64,000 nucleotides of DNA from Anodontia alba. Its lineage: Eukaryota > Mollusca > Bivalvia > Lucinida > Lucinidae. Both the position numbers and the translations under genes were made by a program. Shown here one piece after another: positions 31,241 through 43,129 of this stretch. The DNA is taken from the NCBI GenBank assembly GCA_964016985.1, contig OZ024828.1:86444308-86508307 (forward strand), read 5' to 3'. The first letter of the stretch is position 1. The number at the start of each line of letters is the position of its first letter. A model generated the notes under the pieces. It made no database searches and was not told where the DNA came from. It saw nothing but the letters and a program-made list of their open reading frames with translations.

Positions 31241-31424
31241 TAAAAACGAACATGACAAGATCATTTTTCTCATAAAACGGATTCCCGTCACTGTGCCATG
31301 TAAAGTTAATTAGGGTCACACAGTTTCTTCTTATGGAAATGGGCAAACCCATCTCAGTAGTGCAGATCCAGATCTGAGAGCCACAGAATGGCCCATCTGT
31401 TAAAGGTTAACTAACAACAAATAA

Positions 31425-33300
31425 AACAAGGCAGTCTGAAGGACAGCTATATCCCCGACGCAGAATGACAATGGAGCGGCTTCAAATTTCAAGGCTAAAA
31501 CTGGTGGCCTTCAATTGTGACCTTGACCTAGAGTCTGAATTGTCGAGTTATGGGTTCTGCACATCATCTCACTAAGGCCAACATTTGACCCAAATTTAAT
31601 AAATATCTTTCAAAAGTTCAGGAGATGTGGAGTGAACATGAAATTCAAGGCTCAAACTTGCGACCTTTAACTGTGACCTTGACCTTGAGTTGGCATGCTT
31701 GAGTTATGGGTTCTGAACATTGCCTCACTAAGGCAAACATTTGACCAAAGTTTCATGAAAATCATGATATGGAAAATCAGGAGATATGGAGCGAACAAGA
31801 AAGAGATAGATGACCTTCAATTGTGACCTTGACCTTCAGTCTGCATCGTTGAGTTATAGGTTCTACACGCCATCTCACTAAGGCAAACATTTGACCCAAA
31901 TACAACAAGGCGGTCTGAATGGCAATGGAGTGCCCTCAAAATTCATGGCTCAAACTGATGACCTTCAATGGTGACCTTGACCTTGAGTCAGCATAGCTGA
32001 GTTATGGGTTCTGCACATCATCTCACTGAGGCAAACATTTGACTAAGGTCTAAAGAAAATCTTTCCAGGGGTAAAGGAGATATGGAGCTGAAACCAAATT
32101 CAAGGCTCAAACTCGTGACCATTAACTGTGACCTTGACCTTTAGTCCGCAGGGCTGAGTTATGGGTTCTGCACATTGTCCCACTAAGGTGAACATTCGAC
32201 CTAAGTTTAGAGAAAATCATCCCAGGGGTAAAGGAGATACAGAGTGGACACAAAATTCAAGGCATAAACCTGTGACCGTGAACTGTAACCTTGTGAGTCT
32301 GCATGGTTGAGCTATGGGTTCTGCACATCGTTTCACTGAGGCAAACATTTGACCAAAATTAAAAGAAAATCCTTCCAGGGGTAAAGGAGAGATGAGTGGA
32401 CACAAAATTCAGGGCTCAAACTCGTGACCTTGAACTGTGACCTTGTCCTTGAGTTCCCATGGCTGAGTTATGGGTTCTGCTTATCGTCCCACAGGTGAAC
32501 ATTTGACCAAAGTTTACAGAAAATCCTCCCAGGGGTAAAGGAGATACAGAGCTGACATGAAATTCAAGGCTCAAACCCATGACCTTGAACTGTGACCTTG
32601 ACCTTGTGTTGGCATGGTTGAGTTATTGATTCTGCACATTGTCTCACTAAGGTGAACTGTTGACCAAAGTTTAAAGAAAATCCTCCCACTGGTATAGGAG
32701 ATATGGAACAGACACAAAATTCAAGGCTCAAACCTGGGACCTTGAACTGTGACCTTGACCTTGTGTTGGCATGGTTGAGTTATGAGTTCTGCACATTGTC
32801 TCCCTGAGGCAAACATATGACCAAAGTTTAAAGAAAATCCTTCCAGGGGTATAGGAGATATGGAGCGGACACGAAATTCAAAGCTCAAACTCGTTACCTT
32901 GACCTGTGACCTTGATCTTAACTTGGCATGGTTGACTTATGGGTTCTGCACATCATCTCACTGAGGTAAACATATGACCAAAGTTTAAAGAAAATCCTTC
33001 CAGGGGTATAGGAGATATGGAGTGGACACGAAATTCAGGGCTCAAACCCATGACCTTGACCTGTGACCTTCACCATGAGTTGGCATGGTTGACTAATGGG
33101 TTCTGCACATCGACTCACTGAGGTGAACGTTTGACCAAAGTTTAATTAAAATCTCTCAAAGGGTTCAGGAGATATGGAGCAGACAAGAAAGTGTTCTGGA
33201 AGGACTGACAGACAGATGGATGGACGGACGGACAGATGGACAGACGGACATACGAAGGCCATTTCTATAATCCCCCATCCGCTTCGCAGCGGGGGATTAA
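31425..33300 (-). mobile_element. HEL-6: Helentron-like element, about 9 units of about 200 bp
   Basis: Units contain CTTGAACTGTGACCTTGACC, GAGTTATGGGTTCTGCACAT and AGGCAAACATTTGACCAAAG. A GGACGGACGGACAGATGG tract (33217-33250) and the stem-loop AATCCCCC..GCAGCGGGGGATT (33269-33299) close it. The left end is probably near TATATCCCCGACGCAGAATG, complementary in part to the right terminus. Confidence 0.82.
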
Positions 33301-33359
33301 CAAACTTGACACCCCTAAACTTTCAAATGATTTTGTCCAATGAATCTGTCAAAAGGCAT

Positions 33360-33586
33360 TTTTGGGGACTTTGCAAATAGTGTAGACCCTGATCAGATGC
33401 CACAGAATGTGGTGTCACTGTTCATTTACAGTGCAGGATTTTGTTTTGCAAACTTACATAAAACAAAACAAAACTGACACCCGACTAAATTTAAATAGTC
33501 CTGTCCAAAGCCATTTTGTGGACATTTGCAAACGGTGTAGACTCAGATTAGAATGCCAAGTCTGATCAGGGTCAGCACTGTTTATG
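33360..33586. repeat. Two CAAACAGTG-type hairpin cores
   Basis: GCAAATAGTGTAGACCCTGA .. GTGTCACTGTTC and GCAAACGGTGTAGACTCAGA .. CTGATCAGGGTCAGCACTG. These are the MITE core modules without recognisable outer ends. Confidence 0.6.
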
Positions 33587-33596
33587 TCCAAATAAG

Positions 33597-33878
33597 GTTT
33601 GTTTGTGCTGAGGTTTTAAGGCCCAGTCAACCCAATGGGGTAATGTCGAGTGGGTCAGTTTACCTAACCACACGTTTACTGGGCAGACTTAGTCCTCTAA
33701 GCGGTTAACCAGTATTGTGCACATTCTTTCGCCAGAAACAGACAACACTGCCCTTCTTGAATCAGGGGAAGGGAGAGAATGACAGTAGAAATTTCATGAT
33801 CAATGTCCATGAAAGAATGTTGCCGACCTCCTGGTCTCCAGTCGGACGGCGCTTCCAACTGAGCCACCGAAGCCGGCC
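33597..33878 (-). mobile_element. SINE-1 copy
   Basis: Tail GAGGTTTTAAGGCCCAGTCA at left; minus-strand head CTTCGGTGGCTCAGTTGG. The B box is deleted. TCCAAATAAG (33587-33596) and TCCAAATTAG (33879-33888) form the target duplication. Confidence 0.9.
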
Positions 33879-33888
33879 TCCAAATTAG

Positions 33889-34078
33889 TTTTTTTTTTTT
33901 TTTTTTTTTTTGATTTGGGTTTTACGGCCCTTTCAAGAATATTTCGCTTATATCGAGCTGATCGTTCATCGAAGGTGGGCGAAAACCGGAGAACCCGGAG
34001 AAAAACCACCTGACCATCCGTAAGCAGAACTTGGCTTTCCCACATATGACCCGAGCGAGGCTCGAACCACAGCGGTGA
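33889..34078 (-). mobile_element. SINE-2, 5'-truncated, at the same target site
   Basis: A T run, then GATTTGGGTTTTACGGCCC, ending CTCGAACCACAGCGGTGA. Flanked by TCCAAATTAG at 33879-33888 and 34079-34088. The head upstream of the B box is missing, as in 5'-truncated reverse transcripts. Confidence 0.9.
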
Positions 34079-34103
34079 TCCAAATTAGGTACTTTTGGGA
34101 TTG

Positions 34104-34176
34104 GAAACAGTGTAAACCCAGATCAGATGCTGCAGAAATGGTGCAGCATCTGACCAGGGTCGTCACTGTTTGCTTA
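34104..34176. repeat. CAAACAGTG-type hairpin core
   Basis: GAAACAGTGTAAACCCAGAT, CAGATGCTGCAG / TGCAGCATCTGACCAGG, GTCACTGTTTGC. Confidence 0.65.
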
Positions 34177-34564
34177 ATCTACAGGAGTTTTTGTACAGCT
34201 TACAACAAACAAAACAACGCCGACATTACTTAAATTTAAAATGGATCTGTGACTGTTTGTTATCCAACATTGCAAAATTGTGGTACATTCTTGTTTGGAA
34301 AGCTATCTTTTCCAAAATGTGGAAATGAAGATTTATGGTAAAACTAGTTGTGCAATGTTCTGCGATGGATGATTGAAAACATCCGTCAAATTAGTCAAAG
34401 GAAATTAATTCATTCCAGGGAGGTAAAAACAAAAGTAGTGTATCCCCACAGCTAAAAAGGGAAACTATTTCTTTGTAACAAAGTCTCTACATCTTCCATT
34501 TGGTTTAGTACCCTCAGTAAAAATAGACGCTTTGCAGAAAAAAAATAAAAGCACCACAAGCATA
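34177..34564. other. Spacer, nothing recognised
   Basis: AT-rich; no gene or repeat was recognised. Confidence 0.4.
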
Positions 34565-35624
34565 ATACCCCACCATAGCAATTATTTGTTTATGTATTAA
34601 AGTTATCGTTGCGAAAATGTCGGGAAAGATAATGATGGAGGGGCAGATAACAATCCTAAACCAGATCTTGATAATATCAATGGACAGATAACAATCGTAA
34701 AGCAGATCTTTATAATATCAATGCATATAGCAAGTTTGGTTAAAAGGCCTTGTTATTAACTCAAGTTATCATCCATACATGAAAATATGGACGTGTCTCG
34801 GGCAGATAACTCCGTAAAAATTTGACGAAATTTGCTCATTAGCAATTCAAAACCTAATCTCATTACTGTCAATACATATAGCAAGTTTGATGAAAATCTT
34901 TTGTTATTTACTAAGTTATCATCCGGAAACGAAAATATGGGTGTGTCTCAGGCAGATAATTCCGTATAAAACTGACGAAATTTGCCCATTAGCAATCGAA
35001 AATCAGATCTCCTTAATGTCAAAGCATATAGCAAGTTTGGTGAAAATCCCTTGTTATTTACCCATCTGGAAACGAAAATATGGGCGTGTCTCGGGCAGAT
35101 AACCGTCAAAAATTGACGAAATTTGCCCATTAGCAATCCCAAATCAGATCTCCACAATATCAATGCACATACCAAGTTTGGTGAAAATCCCTTGTTATTC
35201 ACTCAAGTTATAGTCCAGAAACAAAAATATGGGCGTGTCTCTGGCAGATAACTCCGTCAAAAATTGAAGAAATTTGCCCATTAGCAATCCCAAACCAGAT
35301 CTCAACAATATCAATGCACATACCAAGTTTGGTGAAAATCCCTTGTTATTTACTCTAGTTATAGCCCAGAAACGAAAATATGGGCATGTCTCGGACAGAT
35401 AACTCTGTGAAAAATTGACGAAATTTGCCCATTAGCAATCCCAAACCAGATCTCCACAATATCAATGCACATACCAAGTTTGGTTAAAATCCATTGATGT
35501 TTACTCAAGTTATCATCCGGAAATGAAAAATGGACGGACGTACGGCGGTCGGATGGACGTACAGACTCACGGACAACCAACAAGAAACCATAATACCCCG
35601 CCACTATTGTGTGGCGGGGTATAA
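34565..35624 (-). mobile_element. HEL-5: Helentron-like element, ATACCCC class
   Basis: Starts ATACCCCACCATAGC; ends with stem-loop ATACCCCGCCAC..GTGGCGGGGTAT (35593-35622). Six or so units of about 150-165 bp (AAATTTGCCCATTAGCAATC, CAATGCACATACCAAGTTTG). GACGGACGTACGGCGG tract before the hairpin. Same family as HEL-1. Confidence 0.88.
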
Positions 35625-35815
35625 AAAACAAACACTCAGGAATTCAGCAGTAATCACTGGAACTAAAAGTACTTGGCTATCGGCAGCATATGCCATCTTT
35701 CCGGAGCCGATCTGATACGAAATCAAATTTCAAAGGTTAGCTCCTTTGCAAAAGCACTGCAAAGTAAAAGAATTGTGAGCTAATTGCCGGCCTCTCAGTA
35801 CTTCCAGTACTTTGA

Positions 35816-35885
35816 TTACAATGATGTTTGTCTTTGGCCTGCTTTACTATAATGATCTTCGCTTTGGTCTTTGGTCTGCATTATT
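35816..35885. repeat. Two to three outlying units of the 31-bp satellite
   Basis: TTACAATGATGTTTGTCTTT, GGCCTGCTTTACTATAATGA and GGTCTGCATTATTA match the array at 28935-30340, 5.5 kb away. Confidence 0.8.
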
Positions 35886-36012
35886 ATCTTACATCAAATG
35901 TGTGTCTACAAACAGCTATACAAGTGACAAGCAGTGTATACCCTGATCAGAAGCTGCATTCTACAGCATCTAATCTGGGTCTATACTGTTTGTCCCAATA
36001 TTCAGGGTAAAT
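35883..36012. mobile_element. MITE-G copy (right part)
   Basis: ACAAGCAGTGTATACCCTGA .. ATCTGGGTCTATACTGTTTG, then CCCAATATTCAGGGTAAATA, the right terminus. Confidence 0.65.
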
Positions 36013-36059
36013 ACAGTATTGAATAATAATCAGCTAACTTCAGAACTGTACTCTACTAC

Positions 36060-36228
36060 AACACAAGCCTGAGGTGGTTGAAAATTACTTCACATTAGGT
36101 CTTGCTCTTCGGTAAACGAAACATATGTCTTCATGTATGTTGTCACTGTTCGCTGCGTACTTCTTTGGCTACAAACATTGTATGATGTTTTACGCTGAAT
36201 AAAGTTATTTGTATTGTATTAGGACAGC
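36060..36228 (+). mobile_element. Possible LINE 3' end
   Basis: TACGCTGAATAAAGTTATTT, then GTATTGTATTAGG: an AATAAAG signal followed by a short TATTG run, like the LINE tail at 13360-13419. No coding remnant is attached. Confidence 0.4.
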
Positions 36229-36514
36229 TGGCAATGAAATGGCAATTACAAGAAACAAGAATAACATAAAACAGACTGAATTGCACCGAAAAATTGTCGT
36301 CAATTTGTAGAGACAAAATTACCTGGCAAAAGGCAAAAATGGTCAGAACTTTTTCTCTGTAAATAGGAATTGACAAAACCCTATTTTCAGTGCTGTAAAC
36401 AATGTATCCCTTCAAAATCAAACTATAATGAGAAATTCACTGAAAGGAGGAAATTCTTTCTTTTTAGAATAGACTCTTTTTTTAGTAAGATGCGGCCAGA
36501 AAGCGAAGAAGCAA
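36229..36514. other. Spacer, nothing recognised
   Basis: No gene or repeat was recognised. Confidence 0.35.
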
Positions 36515-36765
36515 CCAGGGCCCAGTTGTTCAAAGCTAACGACGTCGTTAGTTAACGATTCGTTAAAATTTAAATCGAGTGATACGCGAATATGCTGAAA
36601 TTTTTTGCTGAAAAAATGTGAGTAGCTTTTGCAATGCAAAAGCTACTCACATTTTTTCAGCAAAAAATATCAGAAAATTGTGTATTGAATCTGCTAAAAT
36701 AGTTAACGAAATGGCCCTTAACGAGCTCGTTAAGCTAACGATGCTTTGAACAACCGGGCCCAGTC
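36515..36765. mobile_element. MITE-E copy 4, full length
   Basis: AGGGCCCAGTTGTTCAAAGC to GCTTTGAACAACCGGGCCC, opposite orientation to copy 2; central palindrome intact. Confidence 0.92.
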
Positions 36766-36824
36766 CCCTTAAATTTTTACCTGCAGCAGCATGGAAGTAG
36801 GAAAGTTTTAAAACTTGTTTACTG

Positions 36825-37051
<227 letters not shown>

Positions 37052-37053
37052 TT

Positions 37054-37246
37054 AAATTAAATACTTAGCATGCTGCTTAGGTAAAATTTCCAGCAGGTAT
37101 CATTTTGATTTTTTCTTTATTTTCAAAAAGAAATAGGTTTGATATTTCATTCAAGTTATATGAAATGCCAAGCCATATTTTCTAGAACAACAATCATAGC
37201 ATTAATTTGTCATCTGCTGAATTTACCATGAAAGTTCTAAAGGTTA
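37054..37246. mobile_element. MITE-B copy (decayed centre)
   Basis: TTAAATACTTAGCATGCTGC, TTTGATATTTCATTCAAG, GTCATCTGCTGAATTTACC, GTTCTAAAGGTTAA. Confidence 0.8.
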
Positions 37247-37560
37247 AATTAGTAATGAAAAAGTCATAAATTTAAATACTCATACCATGGACCATTTATT
37301 ACTCTGTGTATGTGAACTACCATAATCCAACAAAATTAAAGACAGGAGTACACTATAAAAAGAGGAGTTAAGTTCCAAAGTGTCGATGGCACTGCCTCTA
37401 TGTGACTCAGTTGCCTGGTAGCGTTAAAAATCTAGATACATACACACAATGTCATTCTGTCTCTTGATCTCGAGGAGGTAGCATCTCCAGTCAACCAATA
37501 GAATTACCATGTATGGTATTTCTGGTCCACTGATTGGCTAAAATAAATTTACACCTTTAC
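37247..37560. other. Spacer, nothing recognised
   Basis: No gene or repeat was recognised up to the CAGGGATCATT terminus. Confidence 0.4.
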
Positions 37561-37897
37561 CAGGGATCATTTTCTGGCGCGATTTCGCGATATTCTCGCA
37601 TTTTTTTGCAAGAAATCGCATCAAAATTCCCGGTGTGAGAAAAAAAATCGCACGCTAAATTTTTCTCATTTCGGGCCGTTAAGTTCCTATTTTGCACATG
37701 CGGCTCATTTCGAGACTATCGGACTGTTCTGTTTGACCGGTTTCTGAATTATTGTGGCGCCAAAATTCATTACGCATACGACCGCAGGTAACCAATCATT
37801 AATCTGTATCACTGAAAAGCTTTATCGTAAAATTTCATTCTCGGTCTCTGGTTTAAGTAAGTGCTTTTTTGATCGCTACCTCGAGTCAGCAAAAAAA

Positions 37898-38002
37898 ATG
37901 TCCGCCGACTCGGAAAAAGAAAGAAAATTATCCACCCCGAAGCCGTCCAGTCGGGATGGCAACATGTTAATATCATGTTCGAACACAACCCAGCTCGACT
38001 GA
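37898..38002 (+). pseudogene. Short possible N-terminal exon, unknown protein
   Basis: An ATG preceded by an A run opens MSADSEKERKLSTPKPSS and closes at TGA 38000-38002. The charged, Ser/Pro-rich character resembles N-termini of transposases, but no domain is identifiable; a chance frame is quite possible. Confidence 0.2.
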
Positions 38003-38636
38003 AGCAGCCACGCTCTCCTCCCCTGATTCGGATGACGATCAAACACGACCGAACTGCCTAATGAATACCTTTATTCAGCTGTTTGCATTTTGTTACGAGC
38101 CAGGCGTAACGAGAAAGAAATGAAAGGGAAACCAGCATCAAGCTTTAAAAGTATTTACAGTATGTGTTGATAACAAAAAATAAGAAAATGTGCAAGACAG
38201 AACAAATTCTGTCCAGTCTCAAGGACACATAATTGAAATTCCATGAGTCCTATGATAAAATCATGAGTCTGTAATATATTTTAGAGCAGATATCTACTGT
38301 TTTTGTGAGCTGAGGGATCTACTGTTTTGTGAGCTCAGGGACTCGCTTATATAAAAATTTGTGAGTCCCAGAGAAAAATTATGAGTATATGAATCGGAAC
38401 TCTCTGGTAAAAAATCATTGGCTAATGTCACAAAATCCCTGCGAAATATTCCAGAAGAATTTCTGAAACAAATCCTTTAAATTGCAGTTTCTGATCCCAC
38501 AATTTAAAGTCCCTGAATTCAGGGTTTAATTCCAGAATTAATGAAACATTGAAGTAATCTAGTAAAGAATGAAAGTGTACAAAGATGCTCATATGAAAAT
38601 CTTCTCTCCTTATATAATATCAAAGCACAATCTAAA

Positions 38637-40297
38637 AACAAGAGGGCCATGATGGCCCTGTAACGCTCACCTGAGCAACATAGCACTTTGAGAGCCTGAT
38701 CTAGAACTGATCAAAGCAAACATTCTGATCAAAGTTCAAAATGATTATAACAAAGTTTTCCACTGATTTGGCCCGGTGACCTAGTTTTTGATACCAAGTG
38801 ACCCAGTTTCGAACTTGACATAGAACTCATCAAGACAAACATTTTTTGCAAGATTCATGATGATTGCTTGAAAAATGTGACCACTAGAGTGATAACAAGA
38901 TTTTACGCTGATTTGGCCCGGTGACCTAGTTTTTTACCCCAGGTGTTCCAGTTTCGAACTTGACCTAGAACTCATCAAGACAAACATTTTGAGCCAGATT
39001 CATGATGACTGTTTCAAAAATGTGACCGCTAGAGTGTTAACAAAGTTTTCTGCTGATTTGGCCCGGTGACCTAGTTTTTGACCCCAAGTGACCCAGTTTC
39101 AAACATATCCTAGAACTCATCAAGACAAACATTTTGAGCAAGATTCATGATAATTGCTTCAAAAAATGTGACCGCTAGAGTGTTAACAAGGTTTTCTGCT
39201 GGTTTGGCCAGGTGACCTAGTTTTTGACACCACGTGACCCAGTTTCGAACCTGACCTAGAATTCATCAAGACAAACATTTTGAGCAAGATTCATGATTAT
39301 TGCTTCAAAAATGTGACCGCTAGAGTGTTAACAAGGTTTTCTGCTGATTTGGCCCGGTGACCTAGTTTTTGACTCCAAGTGACCCAGTTTCGAACTTGAC
39401 CTATAAATCATCAAGACAAACATTTTGAGCAAGATTCATGATGATTGCTTCAAAAATGTGACTGCTAGAGCGTTAACAAGGTTTTCTGCTGATCTGGCTC
39501 GGTGACCTAGTTTTTGACCCCAGGTGACCCAGTTTCGAACTTGACCTAGAATTCATCAAGACAAACATAATGAGCAAGATTCATGATGATTGCTTCAAAA
39601 ATGTGACCGCTAGAGTGTTAACAAGGTTTTCTGCTGATTTGGCCAGGTGACCTAGTTTTTGACCCCAAGTGACCCAGTTTCGAACTTGACCTAGAAATCA
39701 TCAAGACAAACATATTGAGCAAGATTCATGATGATTGCTTCAAAAATGTGACTGCTAGAGTGTTAACAAGGTTTTCTGCTGATCTGGCCAGGTGACCTAG
39801 TTTTTGACCCCAGGTGACCCAGTTTCGAACTTGACCTAGAAATCATCAAGACAAATATATTGAGCAAGATTCATGATGATTGCTTCAAAAATGTGACCGC
39901 TAGAGCGTTAACAAGGTTTTCTGCTGATCTGGCTCGGTGACCTAGTTTTTGACCCCAGGTGACCCAGTTTCGAACTTGACCTAGATTTAATAAAGGCAAA
40001 CATTTTGAGCAAGTTTCATCAAGATTGGGTCAAAACTATGACCTGTAGAGTGTTAACAAGTTTTTCCTTTGATTTGACCTGGTGACCTAGTTTTTGACCC
40101 CAAGTAACCCAGTATCGAACTTGACCTAGATTTCATAGAGGCAAACATTCTGACCAAGTTTCGTCAAGATTGGGTCAAAACTGTGACCTCTAGAGTGTTA
40201 ACAAACTAATTGTTGACGACGAACGACGGACGACGACGGACGACGGACATAGGGTGATGACAATAGCTCACCCTGAGCTTTTGCTCAGGTGAGCTAA
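38637..40297 (-). mobile_element. HEL-7: Helentron-like element, about 8-9 units
   Basis: Starts AACAAGAGGGCCATGATGGC (stem GGGCC/GGCCC), then CGCTCACCTGAGC. Units of about 145-150 bp contain GGTGACCTAGTTTTTGACCC, CAGTTTCGAACTTGACCTAG, GACAAACATTTTGAGCAAG and AATGTGACCGCTAGAGTG. ACGACGGACGACGACGG tract, then AGCTCACCCTGAGC, TTTTGCTCAGGTGAGCTAAA. Units are highly similar, so the array is recent. Confidence 0.92.
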
Positions 40298-41544
40298 AAA
40301 TTACAGTACTAAATTAAGGCATCACTTATTATCCAGCATTTATCAAGAAAACATTAAATGTTCTGTGACATGCCAAAAATAGCTTAATCTAGAATATTCC
40401 ATCTGTAAATTCCAAAAAGAATATAACAACTTGTTATTGTAAACATGATTTTCCAGAAAGTTCAAATTTATATATAAACACTTGCAGTAAACATGAAAAT
40501 AATGATACTTAAAATAATCAAACACTGTATATATAACAATTTTATTAACCTGATTTAGAGTACATTACAAAATAAGGAATAATAATACTAATTACTTATA
40601 CATACAATTCTGATACAAAATCTGACCTTTACAAAAAAAAAAAAAAAAAAAAATCTCACTCAGTTTGTCTGAGCGAGCAAAAAAAAAAAAAAAAAAAAAT
40701 CTCACTGAATTTGAAAATCTCTCACTGTTTTTGTCCAAGTGGGATTTTTTCTCTCACAAAAATCCGGGGCCAGAATAATCCCTGCTTTACCTTTGTAAAA
40801 TATTCCCAGACCCCCGGTTTGAAAATCCTGTCTTTTAGTTTAAACTTTTATATTTCGTTTGTATAAATATAACAATGGCAATGATAATGATACATACAGT
40901 ACGGCTCAGGTAAAAGAACCAATTTTTTTTTTCATTTCGCGGACCAATTTTACATTCCGCGATTTTCCGCCGAGTGGTTTGGAGTAAACCATTCCGAGTG
41001 AAAAAAATTTACTCGAAGTTATGCGCTCGATATTCCGAGGACATTAGCGGACCTCAGTGTACCCATGATATTCGGAGTGTTTGCGAGTATTTGCGAGTGG
41101 CGACAGATTATTCTGTACAGGTAAGTTTGACCACTCAGATCATTCTCTCAGACGATAATCAAACAAAAATTGTTACAGCTGCGATTATAATACTTACCCT
41201 CGTTTACTAGTGCTGGCGGCAGCAGGATCAGACTGCAATATCCACTTACATAAAATGCTTCCGACAACCAACTCTGCGACTGATTTTTTTTATGTTTCAG
41301 CTGCGGAATGTCAAAGGGTATGGCCGAACAACAGCTGGTAGCCCCAATACGCAAGGCCGGCGACGTATTTGGCCCAAAGCCTCGGATGATTTCTAATCGC
41401 CCAGTTTAGTTTTGGATTAAGGGTGGTGGTCGCCTGAATCTTCCTACATTCATTTTCATGTGACAAGCACTTTTATCCAGGCTGGCCCATTTTTCCCGTG
41501 TCACTTTGCACGTGCTGCGGCTGCCAAGAAAATAGTTTGAACCC

Positions 41545-41750
41545 CTGAAGCACTGCTGAAAATTCTAGAGGAGACGTCGATCTAACTGTTTTAGTATTTT
41601 ACAGTGAAAATAAGGCTGAACATTTCATGTGAATCGTCTGTCTAGCAGACGATTCACATGTTACGCCACGCTTAATTTACACAGGAAAATAAGAAGAAAA
41701 AGAAAATGAAAATGCCGTCTGCTGAATATGCTAAGCGCTTCGAGGGTTAA
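41545..41750. mobile_element. MITE-C copy 8
   Basis: GAACATTTCATGTGAATCGT, CTGTCTAGCAGACGATTCAC, then GCCGTCTGCTGAATATGC and GCGCTTCGAGGGTTAA. Confidence 0.85.
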
Positions 41751-41883
41751 AGTAGGGATACATTTCATTTGACAAGGGAGACAGAAACGAAGACGCTGGA
41801 ATGTATCTACACTGCTCGGATCGAGGCCTGGACGGTTGATGACTGGACCAGGATTAGGACTGTCCATTCAAATCACCACTTAA

Positions 41884-41965
41884 TGATGACGGTGACTTGA
41901 TGTCTTATGTCTCTTTCAACAATAACAAAAAATAAAATAAAAGAAATTCTTTGTCATATTGAGAT
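41884..41965 (-). mobile_element. SINE-3 tail fragment
   Basis: TGATGTCTTATGTCTCTTTC, AACAATAAC, an A-rich insert, then GTCATATTGAGATGGTAG. Confidence 0.6.
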
Positions 41966-42068
41966 GGTAGAACGCGGCGTCTGGTCAGGGTATTCACTGT
42001 TTGCAAAAACAGTTTAGCCGTTTTTCTCTAGGAATATCTAAATCTTATAGCCGGATGTACCTAAAATG
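41966..42068. mobile_element. MITE-F right-half fragment
   Basis: GCGTCTGGTCAGGGTATTCA, CTGTTTGCAAAAACAGTTTA, GCCGTTTTTCTCTAGGAATA match 1450-1545. Confidence 0.75.
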
Positions 42069-42095
42069 GACGAGCCAGAATCTTACAAGTTTTGC

Positions 42096-42126
<31 letters not shown>
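42096..42126. repeat. (CT)n microsatellite
   Basis: About 15 CT dinucleotides. Confidence 0.95.
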
Positions 42127-42224
42127 GGAAAGCTCTTTCTTTTGCTTTCTTTTACCCTCTTGCAAATATGACATGTCTCCTTTCGAGGTAGTTGTTGTTT
42201 GCACTGACTTTATTGGAAAAATGA

Positions 42225-42372
42225 TATCGCACCGGCGGGAATCGAACGCGATTCGATCCCCACTTGTCATGAAACACATGTATTTGCTACGGTCATTCGC
42301 TCCTTCCACTGCTTCAAGATTGGCAGTTTCAAGTTTCTGGCGGAATGGGGTTCAGTGTACTGGTTAACCGCT
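42225..42372 (+). mobile_element. SINE-1, divergent, plus strand
   Basis: GCGATTCGATCCCCACTTGT resembles a B box; then CATGAAACACATG, CTACGGTCATTCGCTCCTTC, GGCAGTTTCAAGTTTCTGGC and ACTGGTTAACCGCTTA follow the SINE-1 body in plus orientation. Confidence 0.6.
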
Positions 42373-42889
42373 TATTGTATAAGCATGTCCCCCTCTTTAC
42401 TGGCGCGATTCATAGAAATATGCTGTTCCCGATCCCATTTCGCATGGTCCATACTAGTAAAGCAATTGCAGTTAACTCCCTTCTGATAGTCAGTTGCAGC
42501 AGTTAGCTCCCTTAAAAGAGTAAAAACCTGCGATGTGAAGACATTACCCCGCATTTATCAGAGTACAAATGATTATTATGTTATGTTATTCTCTTACAGT
42601 ATATACATTAATAACATTATCTTTATTGGTTTATAGAGCAATCTTCAAAACTTTTGTTTCCATTTAAAGTGTTCTGTTTTTGTGTCTTCAACATGCGATA
42701 TGCAAAACCAAGGCCGTAATTTATTAAACGACTAAAAGAGACGCATGTATAAACCTAGCATTGGCGGGAAATAATCTTCAAAATGACATTTGTCCATAAT
42801 ATTTTCATATGCCCTCGCGGACATTCTAGGCAGAGTCTTCCTGGTTATAAACCAATCTTAAGTTATAACACTTGGTGCTCGCGGGTATC
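42373..42889. other. Spacer, nothing recognised
   Basis: No gene or repeat was recognised. Confidence 0.4.
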
Positions 42890-43106
42890 GAATTACCACT
42901 ATCTGGGCTATTTCAGCAGACGACAAAAAAAAAAAAAAAAAAATATTTTTTTTTTTTTTTTTTTTTTTATTACCAAGAAAACAGGGTTTGACAGTCATGC
43001 AATGGAGACAATTTGCATGAAATGCAAATCCTGTTTTCTTGGAAGAATGAGAAAAATGTTTCAAAATGTCGTCAGTTGAAAATTTTACCCAGAGTGTTAG
43101 GCGTTA
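42890..43106. mobile_element. MITE-B with expanded A and T runs
   Basis: TTACCACTATCTGGGC, a 19-base A run and a long T run inside the arms, CAGGGTTTGACAG, CAATTTGCATGAAATGC, CAGAGTGTTAGGCGTTA. Confidence 0.8.
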
Positions 43107-43129
43107 TGGTCGCGCATTGATCTGTACAT

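Larger units (their letters stand above)
37561..40784. mobile_element. CAGGG-ended (hAT-like) element with HEL-7 nested inside
   Basis: Begins CAGGGATCATTTTCTGGC and ends GGCCAGAATAATCCCTG, an imperfect TIR of about 17 bp. CTTTAC lies on both sides (37555-37560, 40785-40790), a candidate 6-bp duplication. Without HEL-7 the element is about 1.56 kb. Near both ends runs of TCGCATTTTTTTGC / CTCTCACTGTTTTTG suggest simple-sequence drift. Only a short leader-like frame is seen, so it is non-autonomous. Confidence 0.6.
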
